A DNA stretch of 64,000 bases from Kuenenia sp039794105. GTDB lineage: Bacteria; Planctomycetota; Brocadiia; Brocadiales; Brocadiaceae. The notes beneath the pieces are model-generated. The model searched no databases. It was not told where the DNA came from and saw only the letters and a program-made list of their open reading frames with translations. This document shows positions 8,742 to 16,743 of the stretch, piece after piece. The stretch is taken from positions 1 to 64,000 of the forward strand of contig NZ_JBDIWA010000007.1 in assembly GCF_039794105.1 (NCBI RefSeq), given 5' to 3'. Both the position numbers and the translations under genes were made by a program. Numbering within the stretch: the first letter of the stretch is position 1; every line of letters starts with the position of its first letter.

Positions 8742-9896
8742 ATGAAATTTTATTTGACTACATTTTTCATAGTTCTTCCCTTCATTTTATTTACCTGTAT
8801 AGTTTATGCGGAAATGGATGAAAAAGAAGCTACGGCATCCGCGCCATTGAGTCTCCAGAAAGAAAGACGTAGCTTTTTCCCGCAGGATTTTTATTTTGAC
8901 GTTGACGCCATTCCCCCGGAAAAAGATGAGGGGAAGAAGTTTGAGTTTCATGGTTTTTTTGCAATCACCTCCCCTGTAAAAGGAAGAGATGATGATTCCC
9001 AGCAGCCTTCTTCAAAGTTTTTGGAGGGGAATGAACTCGTTCTCTGGTTTGGCAAACGTATAACAAAAAAACTCTCTTTTGTATCAGAACTTGAGATTGA
9101 AGAGGGATTCAATCAATTTGAATTGGAAACGTTTTTCTTTAATTATGAAGTTGTAAGCGATGTACTGCAAATACGTGCAGGCAGGTTTTTGTATCCGTTC
9201 GGTATTGAGCGGTTTGCGGAAGAAGGCCCTTTTAACAAGCTTGTGGACCGCCCTTTGCCTTCTATCAGGATTATTCCCGGAACATATTCAGACAATGGGG
9301 GCATGTTTTTCGGAACACTTCCTTTCTTTTTAAATACACGGTTTAAATATGAATTTGCGATAACAACCGGACTCAAGGGACCGGAACCAAATGATGTGCA
9401 GAAGTTATGGGATAATAATAGCAGCAAGACCCTGGGGGGAAGAATAGCCCTTGAGTGTTTTCCGGGATTTGAAGTGGGCAGCTCATATTCAAGGGGGAAA
9501 TATGATGAAAACAACAAACGGGATATAGATTTTTTAGGCGCTGATTTTCAGTTGAAAAGGGGAAATCTGGAAATCCGGGGAGAATATATTACTAGCAGGG
9601 TAGAACAAAAGGCAGAAGAGGGAGGGGATTATCACAGAAGCGGCTACTACATTCAAACTACTTACCGGTATCCCTTCGATCTGGATTATTTAAAATATCT
9701 TGAAGGGGTTTTACGTTTCGATTCAGTGGATCCAAACAAAGATATTACCGACGGAAACGAAGCCGACCGCATTGCATTTGGAATAAACTATTCACCCATA
9801 AAACAGGTACTATTTAAATTTGAATATGAAGTTGAAAATGAGCCGGGAGAAGGTATTCATGGCAAATCTTTTGTTCAGGCAATAGTTAAATGGTAA
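8742..9896 (+). CDS. Outer-membrane porin-like beta-barrel protein
   Basis: A 384-residue protein with an N-terminal signal peptide (hydrophobic LTTFFIVLPFILFTCIV, cleavage likely after VYA). The remainder is made of alternating short amphipathic strands typical of a phosphate-selective or short-chain porin fold. Segments such as LVLWFGKRITKKLSFVSELE and LQIRAGRFLYPFGIERF resemble porins that open on a periplasmic first strand. The protein ends in a barrel-type strand (FVQAIVKW, terminal aromatic). It would form a passive channel; the solute is unknown. ATG at 8742 has no obvious Shine-Dalgarno, so the start is moderately uncertain. Confidence 0.65.
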   Translation: MKFYLTTFFIVLPFILFTCIVYAEMDEKEATASAPLSLQKERRSFFPQDFYFDVDAIPPEKDEGKKFEFHGFFAITSPVKGRDDDSQQPSSKFLEGNELVLWFGKRITKKLSFVSELEIEEGFNQFELETFFFNYEVVSDVLQIRAGRFLYPFGIERFAEEGPFNKLVDRPLPSIRIIPGTYSDNGGMFFGTLPFFLNTRFKYEFAITTGLKGPEPNDVQKLWDNNSSKTLGGRIALECFPGFEVGSSYSRGKYDENNKRDIDFLGADFQLKRGNLEIRGEYITSRVEQKAEEGGDYHRSGYYIQTTYRYPFDLDYLKYLEGVLRFDSVDPNKDITDGNEADRIAFGINYSPIKQVLFKFEYEVENEPGEGIHGKSFVQAIVKW

Positions 9897-9900
9897 TCAG

Positions 9901-9979
9901 AGGTCAGAAGTCAGGGGTCGGAGGTTAGAAGCCAGAAGTCGGAGGTCAGAGGTCAGATGTCAGATGTCAGATGTCAGAT
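9901..9979. repeat. Short tandem GTCAGA-type repeats
   Basis: Ten or so 7-9 bp units of the form GAGGTCA, AGAAGTC or GATGTCA follow the porin stop; the last four (ATGTCAG) are exact. This is a simple degenerate tandem array in a 242-bp intergenic gap with no other feature. Confidence 0.7.
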
Positions 9980-10138
9980 TTTTGAAACAGCACCCTTGCA
10001 ATGAATTTTATTTAAAATGTATAAATCCTTATTATTCATCTTTCGAAAACCTTATTTGCTTAACGATAAAGACCCAGCGCTATTTTCTGGTCGCCTGTTC
10101 GTCCTTGCTTTACCTTTTTCAACTACATAAAATAAAGT

Positions 10139-11713
10139 ATGCCAAAATTTAAAAAAATACTACATCCTGAGAAATTTAATTTAATTTTATACTACACCCT
10201 CACAAGTTTTGTAATCATTGTCATATTGAGTTTTGTTATCGGAAAGGTATTTGCCAGACTTGAAACCCAGGAATTGGTTAAGCGAAGCGAAAAGTACGCG
10301 CATAATTTCTGCACACACTTAAATTATGAACTTTATAAAGACTTTCTTATTCCCACCCTGAAAAGATCGGGGAAAATCGATTTGGAAAATAATAGAAGGC
10401 AATTGAGAAAGTTAGACAATGCCGTAAGAGAGAATTTATACGGCTTGAATATAAAAAAACTGTATTTGTACGACCTTGAGGGAAATATTATTTATAGCAC
10501 CCTGTCGGAACATATCGGGTTTGCCATAAACCGGGGTGAAAATAAAAAATTAGATGCTGCCATTAACGGCATTCCGGCTTCGGCTCTGCGTCTCTCTGGC
10601 ACCGTGGATTCAAAAGGCGCTTACGTTCCGGAAACCTTGCTTGAAAGTTATTACCCCTTTTATGAAATGGATGCGGAGGGGACGAAAAAGGCGCAGGTTG
10701 GGGTATTGGAAATCTACCAGGATATGTCTGCGTTAAAGAAGCAAATCGCAAAGGCACATCAAAAGGCCACCCTCATGACAGGGTCTGCAATGGGAGGGTT
10801 ATTCATTGCTCTTTATTTGATAGTTCTGAAGGCTTCGAGGATTATTAATGCCAGAACACGGCAGTTAACAGAGGCACGCAATACCCTGGAACAGAACGTT
10901 GAAGAACGAACCCTTGAAATAAGAGAGGCATATAAAAAATTGCAGCATACTCAGCGCAGGTTAGTACAATCTGAAAAATTGGCAAGCATCGGAACCCTTG
11001 CCACAGGACTTGCCCATGAAATAAATAATCCGCTTGCTTCCGTTGCGGGTTGTGCGGAAGGACTGAACGAAAGACTTATCTCAATCCTCAACCATCCGGG
11101 AAAATATACTGAAAAAGAAGAACTGGAAATTTTCTCTGAATATTTAAAAATAATATCGAATGAAACGTACCGTTGCAAATCGATAATCTCAAACTTACTC
11201 AATTTTTCCAGACAATCGGAACCTCATTTTGAGCGAATTGATATAAACAATATTATCAAAGACACAATCGCCTCCCTTCAGTATCACCAACCTGAAAACA
11301 AGGCAAAACAGAAAATCCAGGTCAATCTGTCAGAAATGCCTTGCGAAATAATCGGAGACCCCCAACAAATAAAACAGGTTTTTATAAACTTAATCACAAA
11401 CTCCTTTCATGCAACAGAAGCCGGCGGTGAAATTATTATTGCAACTCTACCGAAAGAAACAACCGTACAGATACTCTTCAGGGATACCGGTGTTGGCATT
11501 AAGCCCGAATATTTGAACAGGATATTCGACCCTTTTTTTACCACCAAACCAACGGGAAAAGGCACAGGAATCGGATTATCCATATGTTATGGTATCGTCG
11601 ATATGCATAACGGGAGAATTGATGTGTTCAGCGAAGGTGAAGGAAAAGGCGCCGTCTTTGAAATTACCTTTCCATTAGCGGGAAAACAAGACAATGCAGA
11701 AAGGACAGGATAA
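10139..11713 (+). CDS. Membrane sensor histidine kinase
   Basis: A 524-residue two-component sensor. Membrane segments at about 16-38 and 211-231 enclose a roughly 170-residue periplasmic domain. A coiled linker (240-275) follows, then the dimerisation/phosphoacceptor domain with His293 in LAHEINNPLA, and an ATPase domain with N box (NLITNSFHA), G1 (DTGVGIKPEY), F box (FDPFFTTKP) and G2 (GKGTGIGLSI). It would autophosphorylate and pass phosphate to the NtrC-type regulator immediately downstream. The HisKA/HATPase type and linkage fit the NtrB/AtoS-like group. The periplasmic domain resembles a small-molecule sensor but its ligand is unknown. Confidence 0.9.
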   Translation: MPKFKKILHPEKFNLILYYTLTSFVIIVILSFVIGKVFARLETQELVKRSEKYAHNFCTHLNYELYKDFLIPTLKRSGKIDLENNRRQLRKLDNAVRENLYGLNIKKLYLYDLEGNIIYSTLSEHIGFAINRGENKKLDAAINGIPASALRLSGTVDSKGAYVPETLLESYYPFYEMDAEGTKKAQVGVLEIYQDMSALKKQIAKAHQKATLMTGSAMGGLFIALYLIVLKASRIINARTRQLTEARNTLEQNVEERTLEIREAYKKLQHTQRRLVQSEKLASIGTLATGLAHEINNPLASVAGCAEGLNERLISILNHPGKYTEKEELEIFSEYLKIISNETYRCKSIISNLLNFSRQSEPHFERIDINNIIKDTIASLQYHQPENKAKQKIQVNLSEMPCEIIGDPQQIKQVFINLITNSFHATEAGGEIIIATLPKETTVQILFRDTGVGIKPEYLNRIFDPFFTTKPTGKGTGIGLSICYGIVDMHNGRIDVFSEGEGKGAVFEITFPLAGKQDNAERTG

Positions 11714-11720
11714 TAGCCCT

Positions 11721-13067
11721 ATGAGTAAAAAACCTACCATTTTATTTACCGACGATGAAGGCACCTTTAGAAACATCATGTCCAAGGAACTCGACCGAAT
11801 GGGATATAATGTGACGTGTTGCGCCAGTGGACAGGAAACGATAAAGAATATGCAGGAACGGGATTACGATGTGGCGATACTCGATATGAATATGCCTGTC
11901 ATGAACGGCATTGAAACCTTAAAAAAAATAAAAACCATTGAACCCACCACCGAAGTAATAATACTGACAGGACAAGGTTCTATCGAGAATGCCGTTCAGG
12001 CCATAAAGCTGGGCGCATATGACTACCTGACAAAACCATGCCAGCTTAAAGAGCTTGATTTATTATTGCAAAGGGCATTGGAAAAAAGAAAACTCAGCAG
12101 GGAAAATTTTCATCTCAAGACACTGGTACATGACGTACAAAAACCTTCTTCTATGATAGGAAACAGCCCGGCAATAAAAGCGGTATTTAAAATGATCGAT
12201 AAAACTGCGCCATCTGACGTTACCGTGTTGATCCAAGGAGAAAGCGGCACGGGAAAAGAGCTTGCCGCAAAAATGATACACCAATACAGCAAAAGAGCGG
12301 ACAAACCGTTTGTAATAGTAAATTGCGCCACCCTACAGGAATCCTTATTGGAGAGCGAACTCTTCGGGCACGTGAAAGGCGCCTTTACCGGTGCGGCGGA
12401 ATTCAGGGTAGGATTATTCGAAATTGCAGAAGGGGGCACACTCTTCCTTGATGAAATCGGCGAATTAACCGTTAACACGCAGGCAAAACTGCTCCGTGTA
12501 ATACAATCTGGCGAAATACGGCGTGTTGGTGATAACCGGGTTATCACCGTAGATGCAAGAATTATTGCGGCTACGCATAAAAATCTGCCCCTTGAGGTTA
12601 AGGAAGGTCGATTCAGAGAAGACTTGTATTTTCGTTTAAACGTTATCACCTTGCGCCTGCCTTCTTTACGCGAAAGGAAAGAGGACTTAACGTCTCTAAT
12701 TCAGCATTTTCTCCAAAAATTTTGCAAAAGGGAACGAACCATGGATATGCACCCGGAAGCGTTACACGCTATGACGCTCTACGACTGGCCGGGAAACATT
12801 AGGGAACTGGAAAATACTATTGAACGCGCTGTTGTGCTCGCAGACGGAAATACTATCACCATAGAAGAATTGCCTGACAATATCCGCGGGAGGACGTATG
12901 ATCACTATAGTAAAAATGGGGAAATCGCACTTTCTGAAGTGGAAAAGAATCATATTACACAAGTATTGAAAGAAAAAAACTGGCACAAACCCCTTGCGGC
13001 TAAGACGCTGGGCATCTCCCTGAAAACCTTATATAACAAAATGAAAATGTATAATATTGATTTGTAA
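11721..13067 (+). CDS. Sigma-54-dependent response regulator, NtrC family
   Basis: The receiver domain (1-120; acidic pair 11-12, phosphoacceptor Asp55, Thr83, Lys105) is followed by an AAA+ sigma-54 activation domain with Walker A GESGTGKE (173-180), the sigma-54 contact loop GAFTGA (220-225) and Walker B LFLDEIGE (241-248). A Fis-type helix-turn-helix closes the 448-residue protein (EKNWHKPLAAKTLGISLKTLYNKM). The target would be sigma-54 promoters. ATG at 11721 follows AGGA at 10 bases; an alternative ATG at 11694 overlaps the kinase gene by 20 bp. Coupled with the kinase upstream as one two-component operon. Confidence 0.92.
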   Translation: MSKKPTILFTDDEGTFRNIMSKELDRMGYNVTCCASGQETIKNMQERDYDVAILDMNMPVMNGIETLKKIKTIEPTTEVIILTGQGSIENAVQAIKLGAYDYLTKPCQLKELDLLLQRALEKRKLSRENFHLKTLVHDVQKPSSMIGNSPAIKAVFKMIDKTAPSDVTVLIQGESGTGKELAAKMIHQYSKRADKPFVIVNCATLQESLLESELFGHVKGAFTGAAEFRVGLFEIAEGGTLFLDEIGELTVNTQAKLLRVIQSGEIRRVGDNRVITVDARIIAATHKNLPLEVKEGRFREDLYFRLNVITLRLPSLRERKEDLTSLIQHFLQKFCKRERTMDMHPEALHAMTLYDWPGNIRELENTIERAVVLADGNTITIEELPDNIRGRTYDHYSKNGEIALSEVEKNHITQVLKEKNWHKPLAAKTLGISLKTLYNKMKMYNIDL

Positions 13068-13080
13068 ATTACCTTTTAAG

Positions 13081-13226
13081 CAACACTTTAGTTTTTTGAA
13101 AAATTTTAATAAAAGCGATGTTTTGCCGCACAGTGTTACGCAGATGATAGTACAGAGTGCATAGTAAAAGGTATAAAACACGGGATCCTTAATTTTATTG
13201 ACTTTTTTCAAAAGACTAAAGTGTTA
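13081..13226. mobile_element. MITE-like element, copy C
   Basis: A 146-bp element with ends CAACACTTTAGTTTTTTGAA and TTTTTTCAAAAGACTAAAGTG followed by TTA. The interior differs from copies A and B and lacks the GGGGCGAAG hairpin. It directly follows the regulator stop and could act as its transcript end. The remainder of 13068-13385 shows nothing recognisable. Confidence 0.7.
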
Positions 13227-13385
13227 CAGATTATTTAGATTTGACAAAATATTTTTCAACTATTAGGATACGTTGTACCTTTAAAACGGCATGCCTTTTC
13301 CGATTTCTCCTTCGCAATCAGGGAAAAGGGCGATGGAAAAAACTTGCGAAAAAGAATTTTTTACCGGGCAACACTATAAATACCA

Positions 13386-13784
13386 ATGAATATACTATCA
13401 GTAAAAACGCGGACAAAAACCGAACTTATTGAGATCACCGCTGAAGTTCATGCTATTGTGCATAAAACCGGCATTGTGGAAGGAATGTGTTTTGTTTACG
13501 TACCACACACTACCGCCGCTGTTACCATCAATGAAAACGCCGACCCCTCCGTAAGAAAAGACATTGTTGATGAGATAAATAAAATAGTGCCATGGAATGA
13601 TCACTACACCCATTTGGAAGGGAATTCAGCCGCACATATCAAGTCTTCACTTTTCGGCGCAACTTCCGCCATACCCATTTCTAATGGAAGGTTAGCGCTT
13701 GGGACATGGCAGGGGATTTACTTCTGTGAATTTGATGGCCCAAGGAACAGAGAGGTATTGGTACAAACGGTTAAAAGTGAGTAA
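13386..13784 (+). CDS. YjbQ family (UPF0047) protein
   Basis: A 132-residue single-domain protein. It shows the family signatures: YVPHTTAAVTINENADP with conserved His and Asn-Glu residues, NDHYTHLEGNSAAHIKSSLFG, and LALGTWQGIYFCEFDGPR near the C-terminus. Members form trimers with a histidine-lined metal or phosphate site; the Escherichia coli protein has weak thiamin-phosphate synthase activity, but the physiological role is unsettled. ATG at 13386 has no clear Shine-Dalgarno. The stop overlaps the GTG start of the next gene, so the pair is probably translated together. Confidence 0.88.
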   Translation: MNILSVKTRTKTELIEITAEVHAIVHKTGIVEGMCFVYVPHTTAAVTINENADPSVRKDIVDEINKIVPWNDHYTHLEGNSAAHIKSSLFGATSAIPISNGRLALGTWQGIYFCEFDGPRNREVLVQTVKSE

Positions 13785-14556
13785 TATACAAACAAAACAA
13801 AGAATCCCCCTGGAATACCGCTGGAGCATAAAGGATGCAATTAAGGTACTCACAGCCTACATGGTCTTTACGTTCGCCGGAATGCCGGTACTCATCCGCT
13901 TTATCCAAACTGTTTTTGGTTTCGAGATACAAACCGCTTCCCCTTCGTTTCGCACGATGATCTTGTTTGTCTCCCTCCTTGCCAACCTGTTAATATGTCT
14001 CTATATATGCTACATCGTTCGTTTTGAGTATGGACAATCTATTGTCAATTTAGGGCTGACGCTGGTAAATATTTCAGACAATATTAAAATAGGGTTGAAA
14101 AGATATCTTGTCACAATACCCGTAATAATGCTGGCCGGTTTCATCATAAACGTGGTGTTTACCTATTATGGCATAATGCCAGAGATACAAGACGTGGTAC
14201 AGTGGGTATTGGATGAGGATTCGACCATCGTTTTGGCATGTCTCATATTTTTTGGCATTATTGTCGCGCCAATTATGGAAGAAATCATATTCCGTGGATT
14301 TTTAATCCCTGCGCTGAAAAGTTACTTTGGAATGCGATACGCCATTTTTATAAGCGCTGCCGTTTTTGCCGCGGTGCACATGGATATATTTGCTTTTTTG
14401 CAAATATTTATCCTTGGAATTCTTTTGGGATATTTATATGAGAAAACACAATCCCTTGCCGCCTCCATCGTGGTACATATTTTACATAATTCCTTAACAC
14501 TGGCTCTTTTGATGTACTTTAAATTCTTTATGAACGGCAAAGTGCCGGTGTTTTAA
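13777..14556 (+). CDS. CPBP family intramembrane glutamic endopeptidase
   Basis: A membrane protein of about 259 residues (GTG start at 13777) with about six hydrophobic segments. It has the ABI/CPBP motifs: EEIIFRG (two glutamates and an arginine), FAAVHMD (histidine) and HILHNS (histidine and asparagine), the residues forming the Rce1-like intramembrane active site. Substrates cannot be predicted. The open frame extends upstream to 13699 inside yjbQ, but GTG 13777, overlapping the yjbQ stop by 8 bp, is the natural coupled start. No Shine-Dalgarno is visible, consistent with coupling. Confidence 0.82.
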   Translation: MSNIQTKQRIPLEYRWSIKDAIKVLTAYMVFTFAGMPVLIRFIQTVFGFEIQTASPSFRTMILFVSLLANLLICLYICYIVRFEYGQSIVNLGLTLVNISDNIKIGLKRYLVTIPVIMLAGFIINVVFTYYGIMPEIQDVVQWVLDEDSTIVLACLIFFGIIVAPIMEEIIFRGFLIPALKSYFGMRYAIFISAAVFAAVHMDIFAFLQIFILGILLGYLYEKTQSLAASIVVHILHNSLTLALLMYFKFFMNGKVPVF

Positions 14557-14647
14557 AAAATTGTAATAAATTAATTTTATCGTTTAATTATACTGCCCGC
14601 TAAAAAACGGTAGTATATTTTCCAATAGGAGATGCACCGGAGGACCT

Positions 14648-15862
14648 ATGCTGAAAGACGTAAATGAACAAATGGAAATCTTGCTGCGCGGAGCAGTAGA
14701 TATTGTTTCTAAAGGCGAGCTGATAAAAAAAATAGAACGCTCAATGCAAGAAAAAAGGCCGCTTCGCGTAAAACTGGGACTCGATCCCACTGCGCCGGAT
14801 ATCCATATAGGGAATGCCATCCCAATTCACAAGTTACGGGCGTTCCAGTCGCTGGGGCACACCGCCATCCTCATCATCGGCGACTATACGGCCGTCGTGG
14901 GCGACCCTTCAGGAGTAAACAAGACACGACCAATGATAACGCACGATAAGGTTCTGGAAAACGCGCAAACGTACCTCACCCAGGCGGGGAAAATACTCGA
15001 TATGGATAAGACAGAGGTCGTTTATAACAGCAAATGGTTCCAATCAATGACCTTTAACGACGTCATCCAACTCGTCTCAAAAATGACCGTTGCGCGAATG
15101 ATGGAACGGGACGACTTTTCGAAACGTTATAAGGCAGGTTCTCCCATCAGTCTGCATGAATTTATCTATCCGCTGATGCAGGGATACGACTCCATTATGG
15201 TAAAGAGCGACGTTGAACTTGGGGGTACCGACCAATTATTCAGTCTGCTTGTGGGAAGGGATTTACAGAAGGATGCCGGCATGGAACCGCAGGTAGTGCT
15301 TACTACCTCGCTCCTGGAAGGAATCGATGGCAATAAGAAGATGAGTAAAAGCCTAAACAACTACATCGGCGTCACAGAGCCTCCGCGTGAAATGTTCGGC
15401 AAGGTAATGTCCATCCCCGATAATTTAATGCGCAAATACTTTGAGCTTGCGACGGATGTAAGCATTGGAGAGATACAGCAGTTGCTTGACGAGAAAACCC
15501 ATCCACGCGCGGCAAAGGTTGCGCTCGCAAAGGCCATAGTAAGTCGTTACCACAATCTCCAGGCAGCGGAAGCCGCCGCGGAAGAATTTGACCGTGTTTT
15601 TAAAGAAGGCGCCCTTCCGGATGAAATACCCATTATCTCCATACCTGCCGGTGAACTTGAAAACGGCAAAATATGGATCGCGAAACTCATCGTATGCTGT
15701 AAATTTGCCGCTACAAACGGCGAGGCGCGCCGGTTGATCCAGCAGGGCGGTGTATCTGTAAACAGTGAAACAATTAATGACCCCACGCTAAATATAGAAA
15801 TTACGCCGGGTATGACCCTTAAAGTGGGAAAACGCAGATTTGCAAAAATAGTGTTGCAATAG
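14648..15862 (+). CDS. tyrS: Tyrosyl-tRNA synthetase
   Basis: Class I aminoacyl-tRNA synthetase that charges tRNA-Tyr. The 404-residue protein has the HIGH-type motif HIGN (53-56), the KMSKS motif (231-235), the GGTDQ specificity region (192-196) and a C-terminal S4 RNA-binding domain (from about residue 340, GEARRLIQQGGVSVN). HIGN and overall layout resemble the TyrZ/TyrS2 subgroup. ATG at 14648 has GGAGG (14639-14643) 4 bases upstream. It stands alone, followed by a strong hairpin at 15950-15994. Confidence 0.95.
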   Translation: MLKDVNEQMEILLRGAVDIVSKGELIKKIERSMQEKRPLRVKLGLDPTAPDIHIGNAIPIHKLRAFQSLGHTAILIIGDYTAVVGDPSGVNKTRPMITHDKVLENAQTYLTQAGKILDMDKTEVVYNSKWFQSMTFNDVIQLVSKMTVARMMERDDFSKRYKAGSPISLHEFIYPLMQGYDSIMVKSDVELGGTDQLFSLLVGRDLQKDAGMEPQVVLTTSLLEGIDGNKKMSKSLNNYIGVTEPPREMFGKVMSIPDNLMRKYFELATDVSIGEIQQLLDEKTHPRAAKVALAKAIVSRYHNLQAAEAAAEEFDRVFKEGALPDEIPIISIPAGELENGKIWIAKLIVCCKFAATNGEARRLIQQGGVSVNSETINDPTLNIEITPGMTLKVGKRRFAKIVLQ

Positions 15863-15949
15863 TAATTGCGCAGGGTGCATTTCCCCGTTTTTCGGTAAAG
15901 CATTAAACACAGAGACTTGAATGAGAGCCAAAGGTTAGTGGATGTTTCA

Positions 15950-15994
15950 CCTAAATCCTGTAAACAAGGCTTTGCCTTGTTTACAGGATTTAGG
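15950..15994 (+). terminator. Perfect 21-bp hairpin, likely tyrS terminator
   Basis: CCTAAATCCTGTAAACAAGGC pairs without mismatch across a 3-base loop (TTT), and the right arm is followed by TTTTT. It lies 88 bp after tyrS and 8 bp before the end of the convergent DUF433 gene, so it may serve both strands. The long perfect stem is also typical of the interspersed palindromes in this genome. Confidence 0.55.
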
Positions 15995-16001
15995 TTTTTG
16001 T

Positions 16002-16241
16002 TTAAAAAGGAATTGTATATAATGCTTCTTCGCGCATGCACTCGGCTGAGAAGGCAAATACAGCACGCAAACTTTCCTTTGTTAATGTTGGATAGTTTTC
16101 AATTATTTGCTGCTCTGTCCAGCCGTTTGCAAAAAGACCCAGAATGAATTCCACGGATAATCTCGTTCCTTTTACCACTGGCTTACCAAGCAAAATTTCC
16201 TGACCTGAATGTATAAAATTTCTCCAATCAATCTCAGGCAT
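16002..16241 (-). CDS. DUF433 domain protein (antitoxin-like)
   Basis: A 79-residue protein matching DUF433, a small winged-helix-like family: GQEILLGKPVVKGTRLSVEFILGLFANGWTEQQI is the diagnostic stretch (residues 14-46). Such proteins are commonly paired with a DUF5615 PIN-like toxin and presumed to be DNA-binding antitoxins. No partner is visible on either side here: tyrS is downstream and repeats are upstream. ATG at 16241 follows AAGGGGG at about 7 bases. It may be a solitary remnant of a toxin-antitoxin pair. Confidence 0.75.
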   Translation of the reverse strand: MPEIDWRNFIHSGQEILLGKPVVKGTRLSVEFILGLFANGWTEQQIIENYPTLTKESLRAVFAFSAECMREEALYTIPF

Positions 16242-16278
16242 TTTAACCCCCTTTATCCCCCTTTTTTAAGGGGAACTT

Positions 16279-16422
16279 TTATGGCAGGCTGCTTAACTTA
16301 ATGACATTGGGTTGCAAACCTGAACCCATGAGTTTATGCGCATAATGGGGCAATGTACTCCGGCAAAATTCCAATGCCCAAATCACAAAATCCCTGTTTG
16401 GAAGCTGGAATTTATTTGTCAT
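16279..16422 (-). CDS. Small ORF (47 aa) inside repeat element R2
   Basis: ATG at 16422 is preceded by AGGAG (16432-16428) with a 5-base spacer. The peptide begins MTNKFQLPNRDFVIWALEF and ends SSLP; its last third runs through the palindromic end of the repeat. The copy at 169-243 shares the first twelve residues with three changes and the same ribosome-binding site. Family unknown. The N-terminal part may be real; the C-terminal part is repeat sequence. Confidence 0.35.
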   Translation of the reverse strand: MTNKFQLPNRDFVIWALEFCRSTLPHYAHKLMGSGLQPNVIKLSSLP

Positions 16423-16500
16423 TTGTTCTCCTAATAAAAAGCTGGATTGAACGTATAAAACGTTTGGTTCAGGTTACAAACCTGAACCCGCGCATGTAGT
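16288..16500. repeat. Repeat element R2, copy 2 (core inverted)
   Basis: The left flank CTTAACTTAATGACATT (same orientation as copy 1) is followed by GGGTTGCAAACCTGAACCC. A core of about 145 bp follows that is the reverse complement of the copy 1 core, and the right palindrome GGTTCAGGTTACAAACC closes it. Beyond the right end, GTAGTTTCCAGCGCCA also occurs at 62008-62023. The rest of the 16242-16743 gap shows nothing further. Confidence 0.8.
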
Positions 16501-16743
16501 TTCCAGCGCCATTACGTTTCCGAAAAGGAATTTGGGAGCGAGTTGTGCTCCGGTAGTTTAATAGATTACGCTGAATAGTTACCTTATTTATCAAGGTTTT
16601 ACAAGTAATCCAGGTCTTTAGTGATAGCAAAACAAAAAACACGTCGCTAATCGTGTCTATTTAGAATGTAATTTGTCAATTTGAAAGATTCGACCCTTTT
16701 GCCCCATTCTTTGTGTCCAAGTCTCGTGGATGTTTCCTTTGTG

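Noticed and set aside
9901..9979. Possible CRISPR array after the porin gene
   Set aside because: Units are 7-9 bp without spacers, so this is a simple tandem repeat.
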